Shown here piece after piece: positions 10,500 to 23,995 of a DNA stretch of 64,000 nt (its first letter is position 1; each line of letters opens with the position of its first letter). This DNA is from Rhynochetos jubatus (lineage: Eukaryota > Chordata > Aves > Eurypygiformes > Rhynochetidae). Under the pieces are notes generated by a model, which made no database searches, had not been told where the DNA came from, and was given only the letters and a program-made list of their open reading frames with translations. The position numbers and the translations under genes are program-made. The stretch is taken from NCBI GenBank assembly GCA_027574665.1, contig CM050652.1:39185631-39249630 (forward strand), written 5' to 3'.

Positions 10500-13400
10500 C
10501 TACCACAGATATCAAGCCCTAAGTGTATCTATTATACATACCTATTGATGTATTGCTTACAATGGTTCTATTCTAGTAATGTTGGTATTACTGCTGTAGC
10601 TAGGGTTGAGCTGGCCTTTCCATTATAATTTCCTATTCTTTCATTTTTTATATTTTGTATTTTGCTGTTTCACACTGAATCAGGATTAAATTTAAATGGA
10701 TTAAATCCAACAAAACTACACCTCTTTTCTACAATACTCAACCCCCCTGCAATTAATTTTATGTCTTTAGAAACTGTTTTTAAGAAGAAGCTCCACACAG
10801 CTGTGTGTTAAAGAATAGTTGATACCTCATGGAAAACTCTAATACAGTCTGTTTAGAAAAATCTATTTATCCTATTGATTTTCTTTCTCCTTTACCGGTC
10901 CTTTTCTTCCTTTGTCCTTATCTAAAGTTGGGCCCTGGTTTTATAATTTGGATTGTGAGTAGGAAGACAAATACCCCTAACTTTTCAGCATTTTTATATC
11001 CAGGATTTAATTTTGGCATTTCTGGTGAGAGGGGCTACTGCAAAATGTGTATCCAGTGTGAACATGGACCTCACCGAGGCCCTGGGCATTGTTTTATAAA
11101 GATGTGATGAGGCTTTGAGGATTTGATCTCTAATCAGCCTCTGTATGATGCCGGATCCTTTGCAGTTATTAATTGACGTGAAGTCATATAAGAAGATGTA
11201 TGAATAAGCATGATTGTATGCTAGGTACATATATACAATATAACTATTGTAAAAATACCTACTGTATTTTTAATAACAATGTCACTACAAAAATCTCAGC
11301 CTATTACTTTATAGCTGGTATAATTAGTCATGTATCCGCTGCTAATAGCTGTTAAAGTGATAGTAGCTACTAATTGTAACTAGGGCAGGACAATGTGAAA
11401 ACGTTCTTCTGAAATGAAATGTCACTTCTGCTGTAACTGGGAGTACTTGCACATTGATTTTGATGAAAAAAAACCTTCACATGTCCTTAAATACATCCAA
11501 ATTTCTAACCTTTGATGGTCTTTTCAGTGAATATAGCAAAAATTCTGATACTATGTTGAAAACTGAAGATGAATATTGTGTAGCTTTTGGACTGTTGTGG
11601 ATTTTTCACTGAGATTTTGAGTGTCAGAGGAAGTGTCTCCAGTGATGCAGAAGGGTGCTTTCACAGCAGAGATCCTGAACGTGCAATTAAATCCTTAGTA
11701 GTAAGGATTAAAAAATGAAAATTTTATAGATATATATTCCTGTGAAAAGTCCTCTGTAGAGATAATTTTCCCATAAAATGTCAGTAGGTCTGATTATTTG
11801 AATACAGTGAAGCCAGTATTTGCGGATGAGGGTGCCTTTGCTTAGGTACCTGCATAATAAGATTTTGGTTTTCCTCATGACCATAGCTAATAATGAAGTC
11901 AATGAAAATAGACTTTGAGTCAAATGTGCAGCTTTCTCTTTGAGGAAAAGCGATGTGGCTTTGAAAACTGTTTATGTATATAATCAACTTACCACCACTT
12001 ACAAGTACTCATGATATGAGGCACCCTGTCCTAAGCAGGACTTATAACCACGGTGTCAGTATGAGCATGAAGGAGAAAAAGGACCGTCCTGCTTCTGAGC
12101 AGCCTGAATGGAGGCTGTTAGCCCAGTGTTGGATGGAGCAGGCTGAAAAGTGCTGGCTGCATCATCTGCCGCTGCCGCCAGCCCACCCAGGTCAGGAAGA
12201 CAGCTGGGAACCACTGAAGTGCAGAGAGGCTCCATCCAAATTTCTCTCAGCTAGACAGGAAGGACAGAAGGTCCCTTTGCCAGTTATGGGTTGTGGGTGA
12301 TCTTCAAAGGTTTGTGCCTTGTGCTAGCAGGAAACAAAGATCCAGCTAGTAAGCCTTCATTGCACAGAAAAAACTAAATCCCTGAGCACTGGTCGCCCCA
12401 ACTGGAAAATTTTGACTAAAGTATTTGTAAAGGTCTAGAATATTATAGTGTCCATTCTTCAGAATTAATTTCAAATAGATCATTTTGAATTTTCAAGTAT
12501 GCATGAGAACACAGTCTTTTCCTTTATGATATTTTTGTTAATGTTGAAAACGTGCCATGAGTTTCTCAGGCCTTTTTCTAACAAGTGGTTTGGAAGGATG
12601 TCACTACTAATTATTTATGGTAATAGTAGTAGTAATATTAGTTGCTTACTTAAAACCACTACTAAAACCCAGTGAAAACACTCCGACTTGAGCCCATAGT
12701 CCATGCTGACATAAGCAATTTAGTTTTCTGTGAGAAGGAAGGGGAAAAGGGAGTATGGTGTGTAGCATTTTTCACCAAAGTAAGGCCGCATGCCCTCGTT
12801 GGAGTAGAATTTTGAAACTGAGTGTATTTTGAAGAAACTGGTTGAACTTGGCTCCATCTTCTGTCTTCATACTGATGGTGGAGGTAGCTCGACCTCAGAA
12901 TATGCCCCATGATAATGCAGTTGAGGTCAGACTCTATAAAATATGTGGAGCCTTTTTCACTGAGATCTGTTTAAGGAGAAACACCCACATGAGCAAGTGC
13001 TGTGGGTCAGACCCAATGTCTTTTCTCAGAAAAAATGCATTTATATTTGGCTGATTTGAAACTAGTGAATTAAGCGTGACTTGGCCAAGCAGGATCTCTG
13101 AATGCTTTGCGTATTTTGCGTGCACTGTTTCCCAAGGATGTCAAAGCAATGTTGGTAGAGAACACAGAGGTGAGCATTGTTGTGAGAGCAGAGGGGACTG
13201 TGCTGCAGCAGACAGTCACGAGCCAAGAGGCCTTAGCCAGTGTGCCCCAGCGTTTCCTGGACAGCATGGCTTGGATATGCCTGATAAGGATAGCTTTGGT
13301 ACAGCAGACAAGGCCAAAAGCTGAGATGGTCACAGTTCTCTGCAATACATTTCAGTCCACTTAATAGGTTCATTTCTGTAATTTCAAATAACATAAACTG

Positions 13401-14614
13401 ACGATGTACGTGGCTGCAGATCCTCTGCTGGTGCACTGTGTGGTAGATCCATTGAAGTGACTGATGTGAATTGCAACTGAGGATCTAACCCATTGCTTTC
13501 GAAACAGCCCCCTGAGGTGGCGGCTGGGCTGGTGTACAGGGTGTTTGGCATATTTGCGTCTCTGTTCCTGTAGCACATGTTGGATGACAAATGTCTTTTG
13601 TTTTCCTTTTGCTTTTTGTTGGAATAATACTTTGCAATCAGTTCCAATGTGATAAAGCTTTATAATATGTTTGGAGAACTACAGAAAATTGTACTGTGGA
13701 GAGTGTGGCTACTACCCTCTCTTTTTCCTGCAAACAGTAGATTTCAGCAGAGATGGACTTCCCTGCACTTAGACACTCTGTGGAAAAAAAAAAAAATACT
13801 CTGGCAATTTCTAATGGAAACAACATTGTAATTACTGTACAAAGACAGCTTTATTACATGTGTAAATGTAATTTTGCTATGTTGGTTTTATGTTTGAGGG
13901 ACAATGGCTTTGGTGTGGGTGAGACATGCAGCCTTATAAAAACAGAGATTGTAGCTCCCTGTCTGATGTTTTACTGAAAGGTGTTCAGTTGCTCTATTTT
14001 TGAAGAAGATAAACATAAACCAGTTCCCTGAAAACTAATGATCTATTCCACTGCACACATGTCAGTGACATAAATGGATCATACTATTGAAAATAAAGGC
14101 TTGATAATAAATGTCATTATTTTCCTACGAGACTCCACATGTAAGATCTTTTAACACTTAAGAAGAAGAAGTCCTGAAGCTATTAATGCTGGTTATAATG
14201 GATGAGTCCCTCTATTAATTCTGTCTCAGCCTTTGGCTAATTCTGAATGCTGTAATTAGAAGAACATTTTTTCCCATCATTTCTCAAATCTGTACTCTTT
14301 GGAATTCAGTTATTTGTTGAATAAGAGGTGGTGCTGGCTCATAGAGCTAACTGATGGTTTCACACAAAAGTGTTTGCAAGGTGAGAATGCCATTTTTATT
14401 TAAAGGAAATATAGATCGTTGCATAATGTCATGTTTCTCCGTGTAATGTATATACATGCATGTATAGCTTCTAATTCTGGACCATTTGCTTTGACAGAGT
14501 TTTCTTTGGTTATTTGTATTTACAGATCTTATTCAGAAGTTTCAAGGCAGCGAAGCATTTGGACATAGGGTGTGAGGCTGTTTTGGTCATGACTCAGCTA
14601 CATATATAGGCAAG
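10500..14614. other. Intergenic, no gene seen
   Basis: Downstream flank of TRHDE. It is AT-rich with GC-richer islets at about 12050-12290 and 13100-13350. The islets carry overlapping open frames on both strands that match no family I know. There is an A13 run at 13784-13796. The stretch 14020-14350 is rich in TAAT-type motifs, but nothing identifies it. Confidence 0.6.
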
Positions 14615-14690
14615 TAGGCAGTCCTACTGATTTCTGTGGGACTAATCAAGTGCTTCAATTGATGTATCGAATCATGCATCTGGCTGAAAC
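14615..14690. repeat. Relic of a dispersed amniote repeat (seasonal 'TTTCAATGGGACTA' type)
   Basis: GTCCTACTGATTTCTGTGGG followed by ACTAATCAAGTGCTTCAATT resembles an old repeat common in reptile and bird genomes, whose core reads roughly CCATTGATTTCAATGGGACTA followed by a CATGTGCTTAA motif. I cannot assign it to a named family. Confidence 0.45.
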
Positions 14691-15138
14691 AGTCTGGAAA
14701 GTGAGGTAGGTTGAAACCTGTTTCTGCACAGGTTTCAAGTGTAGGATACGGTGATGTGTTTTTTCTGAATTTAAAATCACAGTTTACTTTTTATAGAGCC
14801 AACTGTTCTTCTCTTTTCATTTTTATAGAAAAGCATTTATTTTGCATAAAGAGGAGAGATACTCATTCTCAGTATATCTAAAAATGCCAAATTTAACAAG
14901 GTTTTTCATTTGTTTAAAGCATCCTAGGATTTGAGAATAAAAGCATAATTATTATTAGAATGTTAATTAATGAATCAGAAATTTAAAACGTTAGCCAAAT
15001 AAAATATATGAATTTCTGTTACAGTTTACCATAAAAGTGTTTTTCTATGATATGCCTTTAAAAATGACTCCATGAATATGGGACCACTATGTGTTCAACA
15101 TAAGATTTTTATTCCATTCTAACGAAGGACTAAATGCA

Positions 15139-15152
15139 TTTTTTTTTTTTTT
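15139..15152. repeat. T14 homopolymer
   Basis: An uninterrupted T run in AT-rich intergenic DNA. Confidence 0.8.
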
Positions 15153-15751
15153 AAATAAGAAACTTTATCTTCTGTATTTTAAGCGGAACAAATTTGAATT
15201 TTGTCTCTGATAATAAAATTTTGTATAGTAATATGTAATTCATCACTGTCTTAATTTTCTGACGTGGAGACATTGCTAAGATAAATAATACCCAGCCTTT
15301 TGATTATGTTCCCTTTTCAGTTGAGATAACACTTTAATATTAATGCTGAATAGATACACTGAGGTTTTACAATGAAAAACATGCAAGAAAAGGTATTTTT
15401 TGATGTGAGGAATTTCTCAAAGCAGATTCAAATGCTGGAACTAGGAGAAAACAGAGATCCACAGAAAATACAAAATTTAAGCTTCGAAGTACTCTTAGGC
15501 ACTCCAAGACTAACAGGACTGAGACTGGAATAGAGAGAAAAGTCTGTCTTTTGTACTTTTCTAATTACGTAAATTTTGAATAAGGAAAAAGATCTTTTCA
15601 TTGTTAAAGTGATTTCAACTGGAATGCAGTTCAAATGACTTTTTAATAGAGTCCTTGAATTCAGGCTATTATTTTCTTTTTTTGAAGAACAGTTTTCAGT
15701 AACAATGAGATGTGAAATATGTGCAATTATTTACCCATTGGATACAATCAT

Positions 15752-15815
15752 GTTCCCACTGAAGTCAATTGGAGCTTTGACATTGACATCACTTGGAGTA
15801 AAAGCCAACCCTGTA
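15752..15815. repeat. Relic of a palindromic amniote repeat
   Basis: CCACTGAAGTCAATTGGAGC is followed after a short gap by CATTGACATCACTTGGAGTA. The two halves are imperfect inverted or direct echoes of a CATTGAAGTCAATGGG core found in many old archosaur and turtle repeats. The family is not assigned. It explains the open frames that cross this stretch (15705-16117). Confidence 0.4.
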
Positions 15816-16112
15816 TTTTTCAAAATATACCTTTCAATGCCAGAATGTCTTTTTTCTTTAACAATAAAGATGTTTTCTTCTCTACTGCACATCTTAGTCT
15901 GCTGAAAAAGCCTCAGGGAATTTTTAAGGTCCTGATTTTGCAAAGCACAACAGCCAGCATTGATACTTTGAGCACAGGTAAGAGCTGGGGCTTAAATGGG
16001 TATGTTTCTAGTATCCTACCATTAAACACTTCCCTGTGTTATATTGCGGATAGAATTTTGATCGTCCTGTATGCATACGTTTGTAGAGTATGGAGGCATA
16101 GCTCTCATACCT

Positions 16113-16211
16113 CTTAGGGACGTGGTTTAGTGGTGGACTTCACAGTGTTAGCAGTTGGGCTTGATGATCTTAAAGGTCTTTTCCAACCTAAAAGATTCTG
16201 TGATTCTATGA
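16113..16211 (+). mobile_element. CR1 LINE, 3' terminal fragment (sense)
   Basis: About 100 bp of CR1 3' UTR. It starts TTAGGGACGTGGTTTAGTGG, runs through TTGATGATCTTAAAGGTCTT and ends TTCTGTGATTCTATGA. It belongs to a different CR1 subfamily from the copy at 7976, because the sequence before the tail differs. It is strongly 5' truncated. Confidence 0.93.
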
Positions 16212-19200
16212 CTTTCCTGAGTTCAGGTCTGGAGCAGGAGTTCAGGAGTCCTGAGGAGGTGGCTTGGGGGCCAGCAGAGAGCTTTCACATTAGCAGTGGG
16301 TTACTGGTATGTAGGATAAACTGCGAAAGGCTAGAATGTACTACTGCCCCCAGAAGGGGCCTTGTCCCTCCCTTTTCTACTACATATCCTTCTCTGGGGG
16401 TGTTGAAACAGTACGGCCACCTTGGAAACATCCCTGGGAGAGGAAGCATTACGTGAGGAGGGAGAAATAGCACTTCCCTCTGAAATCCCAGTGGCAGCAC
16501 ATCTCCTAATCAAACATCAAAAAGAACATGCTTGTTTCTTCCCCAGTGCGGCCACTGCAATCAGCAGCACTTCAGTCAGTGGCTGAGCTGCTTTCAAGTT
16601 GAACATTTTCATACAAGACCAAATGAAGAGCCATTTATTTGCTCTCAGCTCAGTGCCTTCAGTCAGAGCAGAACTTTAAAGGCACCCATTTGCTTTGAAA
16701 GCTACGCAGCTGAGCTGGAGGGAGTAGGAGGGAGAGAAGTTAGAGCCTTTGGTTTGTAAATTGACTTAATATTTGCTATCTTAATAATGAAAAATCAGGG
16801 GTTTTCACAGACATAATTCTCTGCTTTCTCCTATTTCAGCAAAAATTACCTAGCTTCCTTTAAGCTGCACCTTCTGCATAGAAGCCACCATGCGGTGTCC
16901 CACTGCTATTAGGTGTCTCTGTGACTCCTGCATACTGCAGCTCAGCAGAACCAAGGCCTCAGAGAGTGCAGAGTAAACATTCAGGGGGCTAGTGGTAGTC
17001 CTGGCTTTTCTAAGAATCAAGCACATAAACCCCACGTTAGAGAAATAGTATTGAGAATGACATAGTTGATGGCCAAGGTTTTATTATGGATGGGATGGGA
17101 AAATGAGTGCAAAGGTGTCAGAAAAGTGTAAGGAAGGTAAGGCTGAAATGATGAGAAATAATGAAGGTGTTCTTGGGAAATTAAAGCCTCATTATGTTGA
17201 AACTTAGTCTGTGAGTTAGCAGCCACATCTAGTGTGGCCAAAATCTATTTAAAAGTAAACAGAAATTGCTGAATGGTTAAGAGGAGGCACCCTGCTAGTG
17301 ACTATTGAATGCACCTTGGGGCAAATTAGAGAAACTCCTCTACTGAATCTAGGCCATATTGTCTATGTCTGTGCCACTTTGTCCTACGTCAGTCCATTAG
17401 AACCTGACTCACAGTGACAGGCTAAATGAGAACTCCATCAGCAGGGCCACGGTGAGACTTAATCCTTAGGTACGCTTCCCATGTGTCACCTCCTTCCCTT
17501 TCTGTCATGGTCCTGCTGCTCTTCTCAGGCCACAGCAACTGTAGGAACAGCAGGGAGAGCCTGGCTATGTTTTGTAGGGGTTTGCCTTTGCATTGCCTTG
17601 CCTCAGCAGCAATTAGCGGGCTGCAATAAAGAAACGGGGGCAGGAGGATCTAAGTGGCCTTGATCTTCCATGATGCTAACCACCCTGTGCCTGACCCACC
17701 GCAGTGCCTCACTGCTACCTGCTAGGACCTCGGCAGCAACAGCATTAGGGCTCAAGCGCTGCTATAGCCCTTTAATTTTGCAGTGCGTTAAACACGATGT
17801 TAATTACTCACCCTACTGCTACAGCAATACTTTTAGCAAACATCTTTTTGCTTCTTGAACTTACTCGGAAATCACTTCTGTCTGTTATACCTACCATCAT
17901 TTTTGACCTGCTCATTGCAGAAGGTTAAGAAAAAGAAAGAGGAGGAAGAAGGGGAGGATAATGAGATGCTATTACATGACATGTCTATTACAGTAATTCA
18001 TTTCATGTGGCACAGAACTGTTGCCAGTGATAAATGCATGTTCCTAGTACGGTTATGAGATGTACCTTGAACTTTTCAACAATAAAACTGTCAAAAGGTT
18101 GCAATAAGCACAAGCACAAATGTGAATACGTCCCTTAAAAAGATGAAATAGCTCACAAACATGATTTTAATAAATGGTATTATTTTCAGAGATGCACTTT
18201 TAGATCCATTAAATATTTAGAGTTAATACCAAAAGTTCATATTGTTTCCACTCTACAATCATGGATGTAACACGTTTTTTTCCCATCCCACTCAGTTGCT
18301 TAACTGATTGACACATTTCAAATACATTTCTATGGAGGTTAGAGTAATGGTGTCATAATAGAAGTCTTAACACAAAGTCAGCATGTGGGCAAGTGGAAAT
18401 CAGAGCAGTTCTGTCCCTTTCAAAGTGCCTATAAGGTTTTGGGTGGCTGATATCAAAAGCAGGTTAGCCCAAACAGGTAAGTAACTGCATGGCAGGTAAG
18501 TTACTCCAAAGGAGAAGACATTAGCTTGGTAAACACAGGCATTTTGGGGAGAGGGGAAGAGGGTCTTGTTTGATTGTTTTCTGAAGATCTGTGCAGCTGT
18601 AAAGGACAGGCAGACCAAACCCTTTACCAAAGAGACTGAAGCAAATGAACAAAAAGCCAAGACACAAGCAAGAATCGGGGCTGTGGTTTTGAGAAAAGCT
18701 TACAGAGAAGGCATGTTTGGCTAAATGCTGAATTAAAAGACTGAAAAATTATATGCAGAGGATTATTTCACATCAACAGGTTTAATTAAATGCCAGGCAG
18801 TTACAATAGTCTTCAGTGGAACCAGTTGTGATAGGAGAGAGCTCTTTCTGTGTTAAAAAATCTTCACTGGCCAGTATCATGATGTTAATGAAACATGCAT
18901 TTTAAAACATTCTTCCTGTCGTAACCAACAACTTAAAGTTACTTCTGCAGAAGATAAACAGTGGGTGATGGTTACCACTAGATGTGATGTGTTTGAGAAG
19001 CAGTAAAAGGTGCAGACTTCATTAATGCCTTATTGTGACTGGTCTAGGCTGGTGGGCTGGGAGTTGGTTAGGATTTTACACAGTGCACTATGCAACTGCA
19101 GACCTTTCCCTTTATTTTTAAAAAAGTGTAAGCCATAAGCTGTATCATGTATACAGGGTGCTTGTACCATATTAAAATATATGAACTGCTTAGGGGAGCT

Positions 19201-21479
19201 CTTGCTTGAACTGAGATTACTTCACAGAAATCAGTAGCAGATAAATGGTTGACTCAGAAATTTTTTTGTTCTGTTTAATTCTCCTTATCACTGAGGTTAT
19301 TTTTCAGTAACTCATAGTTCAGCCTAGAAAAAATAGAGGAATAAACCAACGAAAGTCAAAATATCAGGATCGTAGTTCATAAAAACTGTCTCTGCATCGG
19401 TCTTTACATAATTCATTCTTATGTGACCTTGCCCAGTACCAAAATTTCAAAGTCATAAATGGGTTTTGCGTTTTACTATTTTTGTGTGCACAGTACGACA
19501 CTAAATTAAAATGGGCAAATATTTAATTGATATAGCTGCATGGAATTTCTATGGACGCTAAGTACTCAAAATTACACATATAATAAACGAGAAAATGAAG
19601 GTCATAGGTTTAAAGTTAGGTATGCAATTGCAATTACAATTTTAAAAGCATTTCACTTGTGCTCAGCAATTGTGCTTTGTAATAGGATATAAAATGGTGC
19701 TACACATTTTAAGTGTCTAAGTGATTTGTTTAGGCTATAAAAGGACAGAAGTCTACTACTTCCTCCCTACATATGTTAAACTTGCAGCTTCTGCTGACCA
19801 GTTACAAGCCTGACAGGGCATAAAGGTAGAAAATGCTAATTTTGCTACGTTTGAAAAACTGAAGTAAATAATGAGATTTGCTAAAACCAAGAGATTAAGA
19901 GAAATATGTAATGAGAACTGAGTCTACAGACTTCAGCAGGTTAAGTGCAGACACGTACAGACAAGTAGATAAATTCGAATAAACAGAGTTGGCTCACTTT
20001 TAACGAGGCAAGATAGAGTTTGTCTTCCTAATAAGTAAATATACCCACTTTCTCTACATTGTGCTAGCAACTTCTAATTTGTATCAGAGTGGGTAACAGA
20101 AGAATTGTGTCCACTGGTCTGATGGCACAGCAGGACGAGGACTTCCATGTGTCCTGGTAGTAATGATTCAATTAATGTACTATTCAGTCCTATTTTAGCA
20201 GAGCCAGAGAGATTTGAACAGCTGAGACAAAGCAATGCAGTATACCACGTCCAAAGAGCCTGGTTCCTACAATGTGTGTTGGGTTTGTTAGGTTTAGTTG
20301 TCTACTAGATAGATGTCTGCATCTGAGCTTGTTATCAAGGATCCCTCAGTCAACAAGGAGAAAAAATACAATAAATCACATCATAAAATATGCAACTAAT
20401 GCAGTAAGGTGGATAGGAAGAGTGAATATCATGAATTTCAGTAGTAGGATAATGTATGCAGGAAATTTTAAGGCATAACCTGAAGTGAGTGATGAACTTC
20501 TTGGAAAAACTGACTTCATTTACTGTAAATCAAATTAGTAATTGAAGCCCAACTTGGGGAGTTGGTCAGAACATGAATGTGAAAACATAACCATCAAACC
20601 AAAGGTGTCTCAGTAGGTTTTGGATTTTTTGTTTTGTTGTGGTGTTGCTTTTTTTTTTTTTCATAGACCTCTGTCACTTGTGTTAGAAGGGAAGCAATAT
20701 ATCCTAGTCAAAATATGTTTGAGGATGTACACTCTCCTGACAGTTGATAGTCCTCTGATAGCAGGTAATTGCTGCAAAGTTAATAAATTGATGCTTTCTT
20801 ATATCCTAATTTAAAACTTTTTCTTTTTTTCCACACGACGTGGGATATTAGGTTTTGTTCACTTAATTAGTGTTTAGGGCTTGACTGTTTCCTGATGACA
20901 TTACTCAGGAACAGACATGGAGTAGTGCTTTTGGCTAATACTAGCATAGCTCCTGAAGTATTCCAAAGGCAGAGAGCGGATGCCTTATCTGAGGAAGGCT
21001 CTAGCTTGTTTTATTCATGAATGATGTAATTTCTTCCTGACTTTTGATGTCATGGTAGGGGAGTTGTTGTCTAATAGCGAAAATCCTTTGTATTGTACAG
21101 GTCTTTTCAGTTTGCAATGTCTTAACATTATACAAACAAACAGAAGTAGTCTCTGAGCACTATGCAGGCAAACGTAAGGTGGTACAATGATTTTCTTCAC
21201 AGTGAAGGCAATTGGCAATAAGTTATGAACAAGGTGGCTGTAGCAAAACAAACAAAACCAAAACAAGTAGTTGTAGGAATATGAAATATTAGGATTATTA
21301 GGAACATAGTATGGAAATGGAAGGATAAAAATGGAAGAATAAAATAAAACAATTATTACCTACTACTGGGATTCAGAAAATTGAAGGTGGAAGAGACACA
21401 ATGATTGTGTAGATAGCCAGAATATTGCTCTTTAATAAGTCTAACTTTGATCGTTAGGATGCTAAAGAAGGCTTGGGGA
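16212..21479. other. Intergenic, no gene seen
   Basis: Mostly unique AT-rich DNA with a GC-richer patch at 17400-17780. There is a T13 run at 20649-20661. No open frame in this stretch has recognisable motifs, and I found no RNA gene. Confidence 0.6.
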
Positions 21480-21865
21480 AAAAAGGCATTTCTGGACATC
21501 TGGAGAATATTGAAAGAAACAGCATTAAGCAGTGTCAGTTTACCGAGTCTTGCAAGACAAACTTGATGATTGCTGTTTTGATAGAACTGTGAAATGATTG
21601 GATGAATTCAGAGCAGTGGCTATAATTTATTTGGATATTAATAAAGCATTTGACAGCAGCTTTCAAAATTAGTTCAAGTTGGCTAGGGAGCAAACATGTT
21701 CACAAGGGCTGAAGTTGGCTGAAGAACCATTAACAAAAGCTAATGAGAAGTGGCAGTCTCTAAGACTTGGGTGAGATATCTAGTGAATGCCTGGGTTTGC
21801 TCAAGTTTTAATATCTTCATTAATGATTTCTCAGAAAGGAAGGAAAAAGCAGCCTCTTAATGAAA
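21480..21865 (+). mobile_element. Old CR1-like LINE, reverse transcriptase relic
   Basis: This is a decayed piece of a LINE ORF2. Reading with frameshifts, ATAATTTATTTGGATATTAA followed by TAAAGCATTTGACAGC gives the reverse transcriptase core pattern (I)YLDxxKAFD. About 150 bp on, TTTTAATATCTTCATTAATG gives the downstream FNIFIND pattern, at the correct order and with a shortened spacing. Upstream, GAGTCTTGCAAGACAAACTT matches the segment that precedes this domain in CR1-type elements. Many stops and deletions show that it is long dead. Sequence up to about 22290 may belong to the same copy, but I cannot prove it. Confidence 0.65.
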
Positions 21866-23895
21866 CTTACAGTGTGAGGGACTTGTTAACAGTGAAGATG
21901 GGGAAAATTTACAAGACCCTACCTAAAGAATTGAATAATGTGCAGGCAGTAACATTCACCTTTAAATTCAGGCTAATGCTCCTGGGAAAAATCATTCATA
22001 CACTCAGTTACCCAGTAGAATGGAGAAATCTCAATACTACCACTGCAAAATAGTCTAGAGGAGTTACCAGAGCAAAGCAGGTATAAGTTTGCAATGAGTT
22101 ATAGTGGCAAAATGAGCTAGTACCATTATGGGATCACACTGTAATGTATAATGTTACCAAGTGAGCAGTAATAATCTTTGTCTACCAATTTTGTTTAGAC
22201 TGCAATTGGATACAGTTTTTCATTCTCAGGATGAATTTAAGGAATAGGAAATTATTTAAAATGAGAAACAAAACAAGATTTAGGGAGATATTATTTGATT
22301 GCTCTAATTAATGTCTCAACTTGGTAATAAAATTAAGTCCTTAGCAAAGAGATTATGACGTGCCTATATGTACACTGAACAAGTATAAGATAATTGAGAA
22401 AATCTTAAATGAAAGACCAGTGACTATGAGTAACCTAAATTTAGTAAAGGAGAGGAAAGTTCTCTGATTATATCTGAAGACAAGAGGATTCCAAATACAT
22501 ATAAGAAGTGTGTTTGCAATGTCATCTTGAATTATTTGGATAATGTATGTGTTTACTATTTGGATCTTTACACCAGCTATGGTAACACGTGCCTTTAGAG
22601 GTAAAAGGAAGGGGAGGAAAGAGACTCTATAGATTAGATATCCCACATTTTCTAGAATGGACAGGGTGAATCCTCCAGTAAGAATAATGACATTAAATGA
22701 AGAACACCGGGAGCAGGTGAACATCCAGGTCTGCAAGTGTCCTATCAGTGTTTCCATTGACTCTCTGGTCTGGAAAACATTATGAAGAAGGAATCAAAAT
22801 CAGTGGTGGGCCAGATTTACCACCCTGTGAGGTCTTTAAATTTCTCCAGCTGCTGTCAGTTTATAGTCAGTCTTTAGAAGATGTTTAAGGAACACCAAAC
22901 ACCTTCACTTGCTAGCTAAAATGTGTGTAGATTGACATCTGCCACTGGCAATGTATTGTACCTACTGCCAATAGCAGTCACAAAGACCTTGTTATCCTTA
23001 CTGGGAGCTGAAAATAGCATGGGGAACAGAAGGGTTTGGGCTTACTGACCCCCTACCAGGGCCTGCAATCAACTCATGACCAATCTTAGCATAAGGATTG
23101 TCAGAAGGGATGGCTTTTGGGTGTGTAATTCTTGATAAGAAAATATAAAGCATATAATTTAATTTTAATTTATTCCCATCTTTAGCTTTTTTTGTGTGAT
23201 TGCGGCTATACCTTGGAAAATTCGTACATGACTCTGATTTCTAATCCTCAGACTCTCTCAGAAACAAATTATAGCAGTGCTCAGAAGCTCACCCCATTGG
23301 TAATTGAAAGCACTTTGGGCATCGTAAAAATGAGATTTTGATGCATAGATAAATCTAGTGACACATTACAATATTGCCCTCTGAAAGTGTGCAAGATATT
23401 CCTGGCTTGCTGCATATTACATAACATAGCCATTAAATGCAGATTATCTTTCAAAGGAGAGGCAGAGATTAATGAGTCAAACGAAAATGATGAATTAAAT
23501 GAGCCCGATCAGACACACTTACAAAATTAGCTAGCAAAGAGTTCTATAGAAACAAGAAATATTAGAGCTAGATTGCTCAAACACAATTTTAAGAAGGGTG
23601 GCAATGCATATAAACATACATTACCACATTACAGTATTCTTATTATATTCTATTTTTTTTTCTGTGAAATACATAATGCAAAGACATTACAGACATTACT
23701 CCACAAACAGTACCTTGGGCAAGAAAAAGGGTGAACGGCCTCTTCTAGTTTGAGTAGTGAGGCTCAGACTGCTGGGCTCTGACCCCACACTAGCTCCTTC
23801 TCTAATGGGGTCTGGAGGCTTCAGTGTGGCTCCATGTGAATCCAGGGAAGTCTTCCCTTGCAGTCAGGCCAGATCAGAGCTATAAATCAAAACCA
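21866..23895. other. Intergenic, no gene seen
   Basis: AT-rich DNA that may include further LINE decay up to about 22290. A 134-residue open frame on the - strand at 22353-22757 is hydrophobic and matches nothing I know. The stretch 23200-23530 lacks repeats. Confidence 0.5.
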
Positions 23896-23995
23896 CTGAT
23901 TCGCTCTGTGTCTTTAGGCAAATCATTTATCCTTGGCAGTATGCAAGTCATTTAACATTTGCATAGTAATACTTTCCCCCCAAGGGAAATTGGGA
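23896..23995 (+). mobile_element. Possible MIR-type core SINE relic
   Basis: CTCTGTGTCTTTAGGCAAAT followed by CATTTATCC resembles the MIR core (TGTGACCTTAGGCAAGTCACTTAACC). A second copy-like motif, CAAGTCATTTAACATTTGC, follows about 28 bp later, as if part of the core were duplicated. The 3' half is not clear. Confidence 0.4.
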
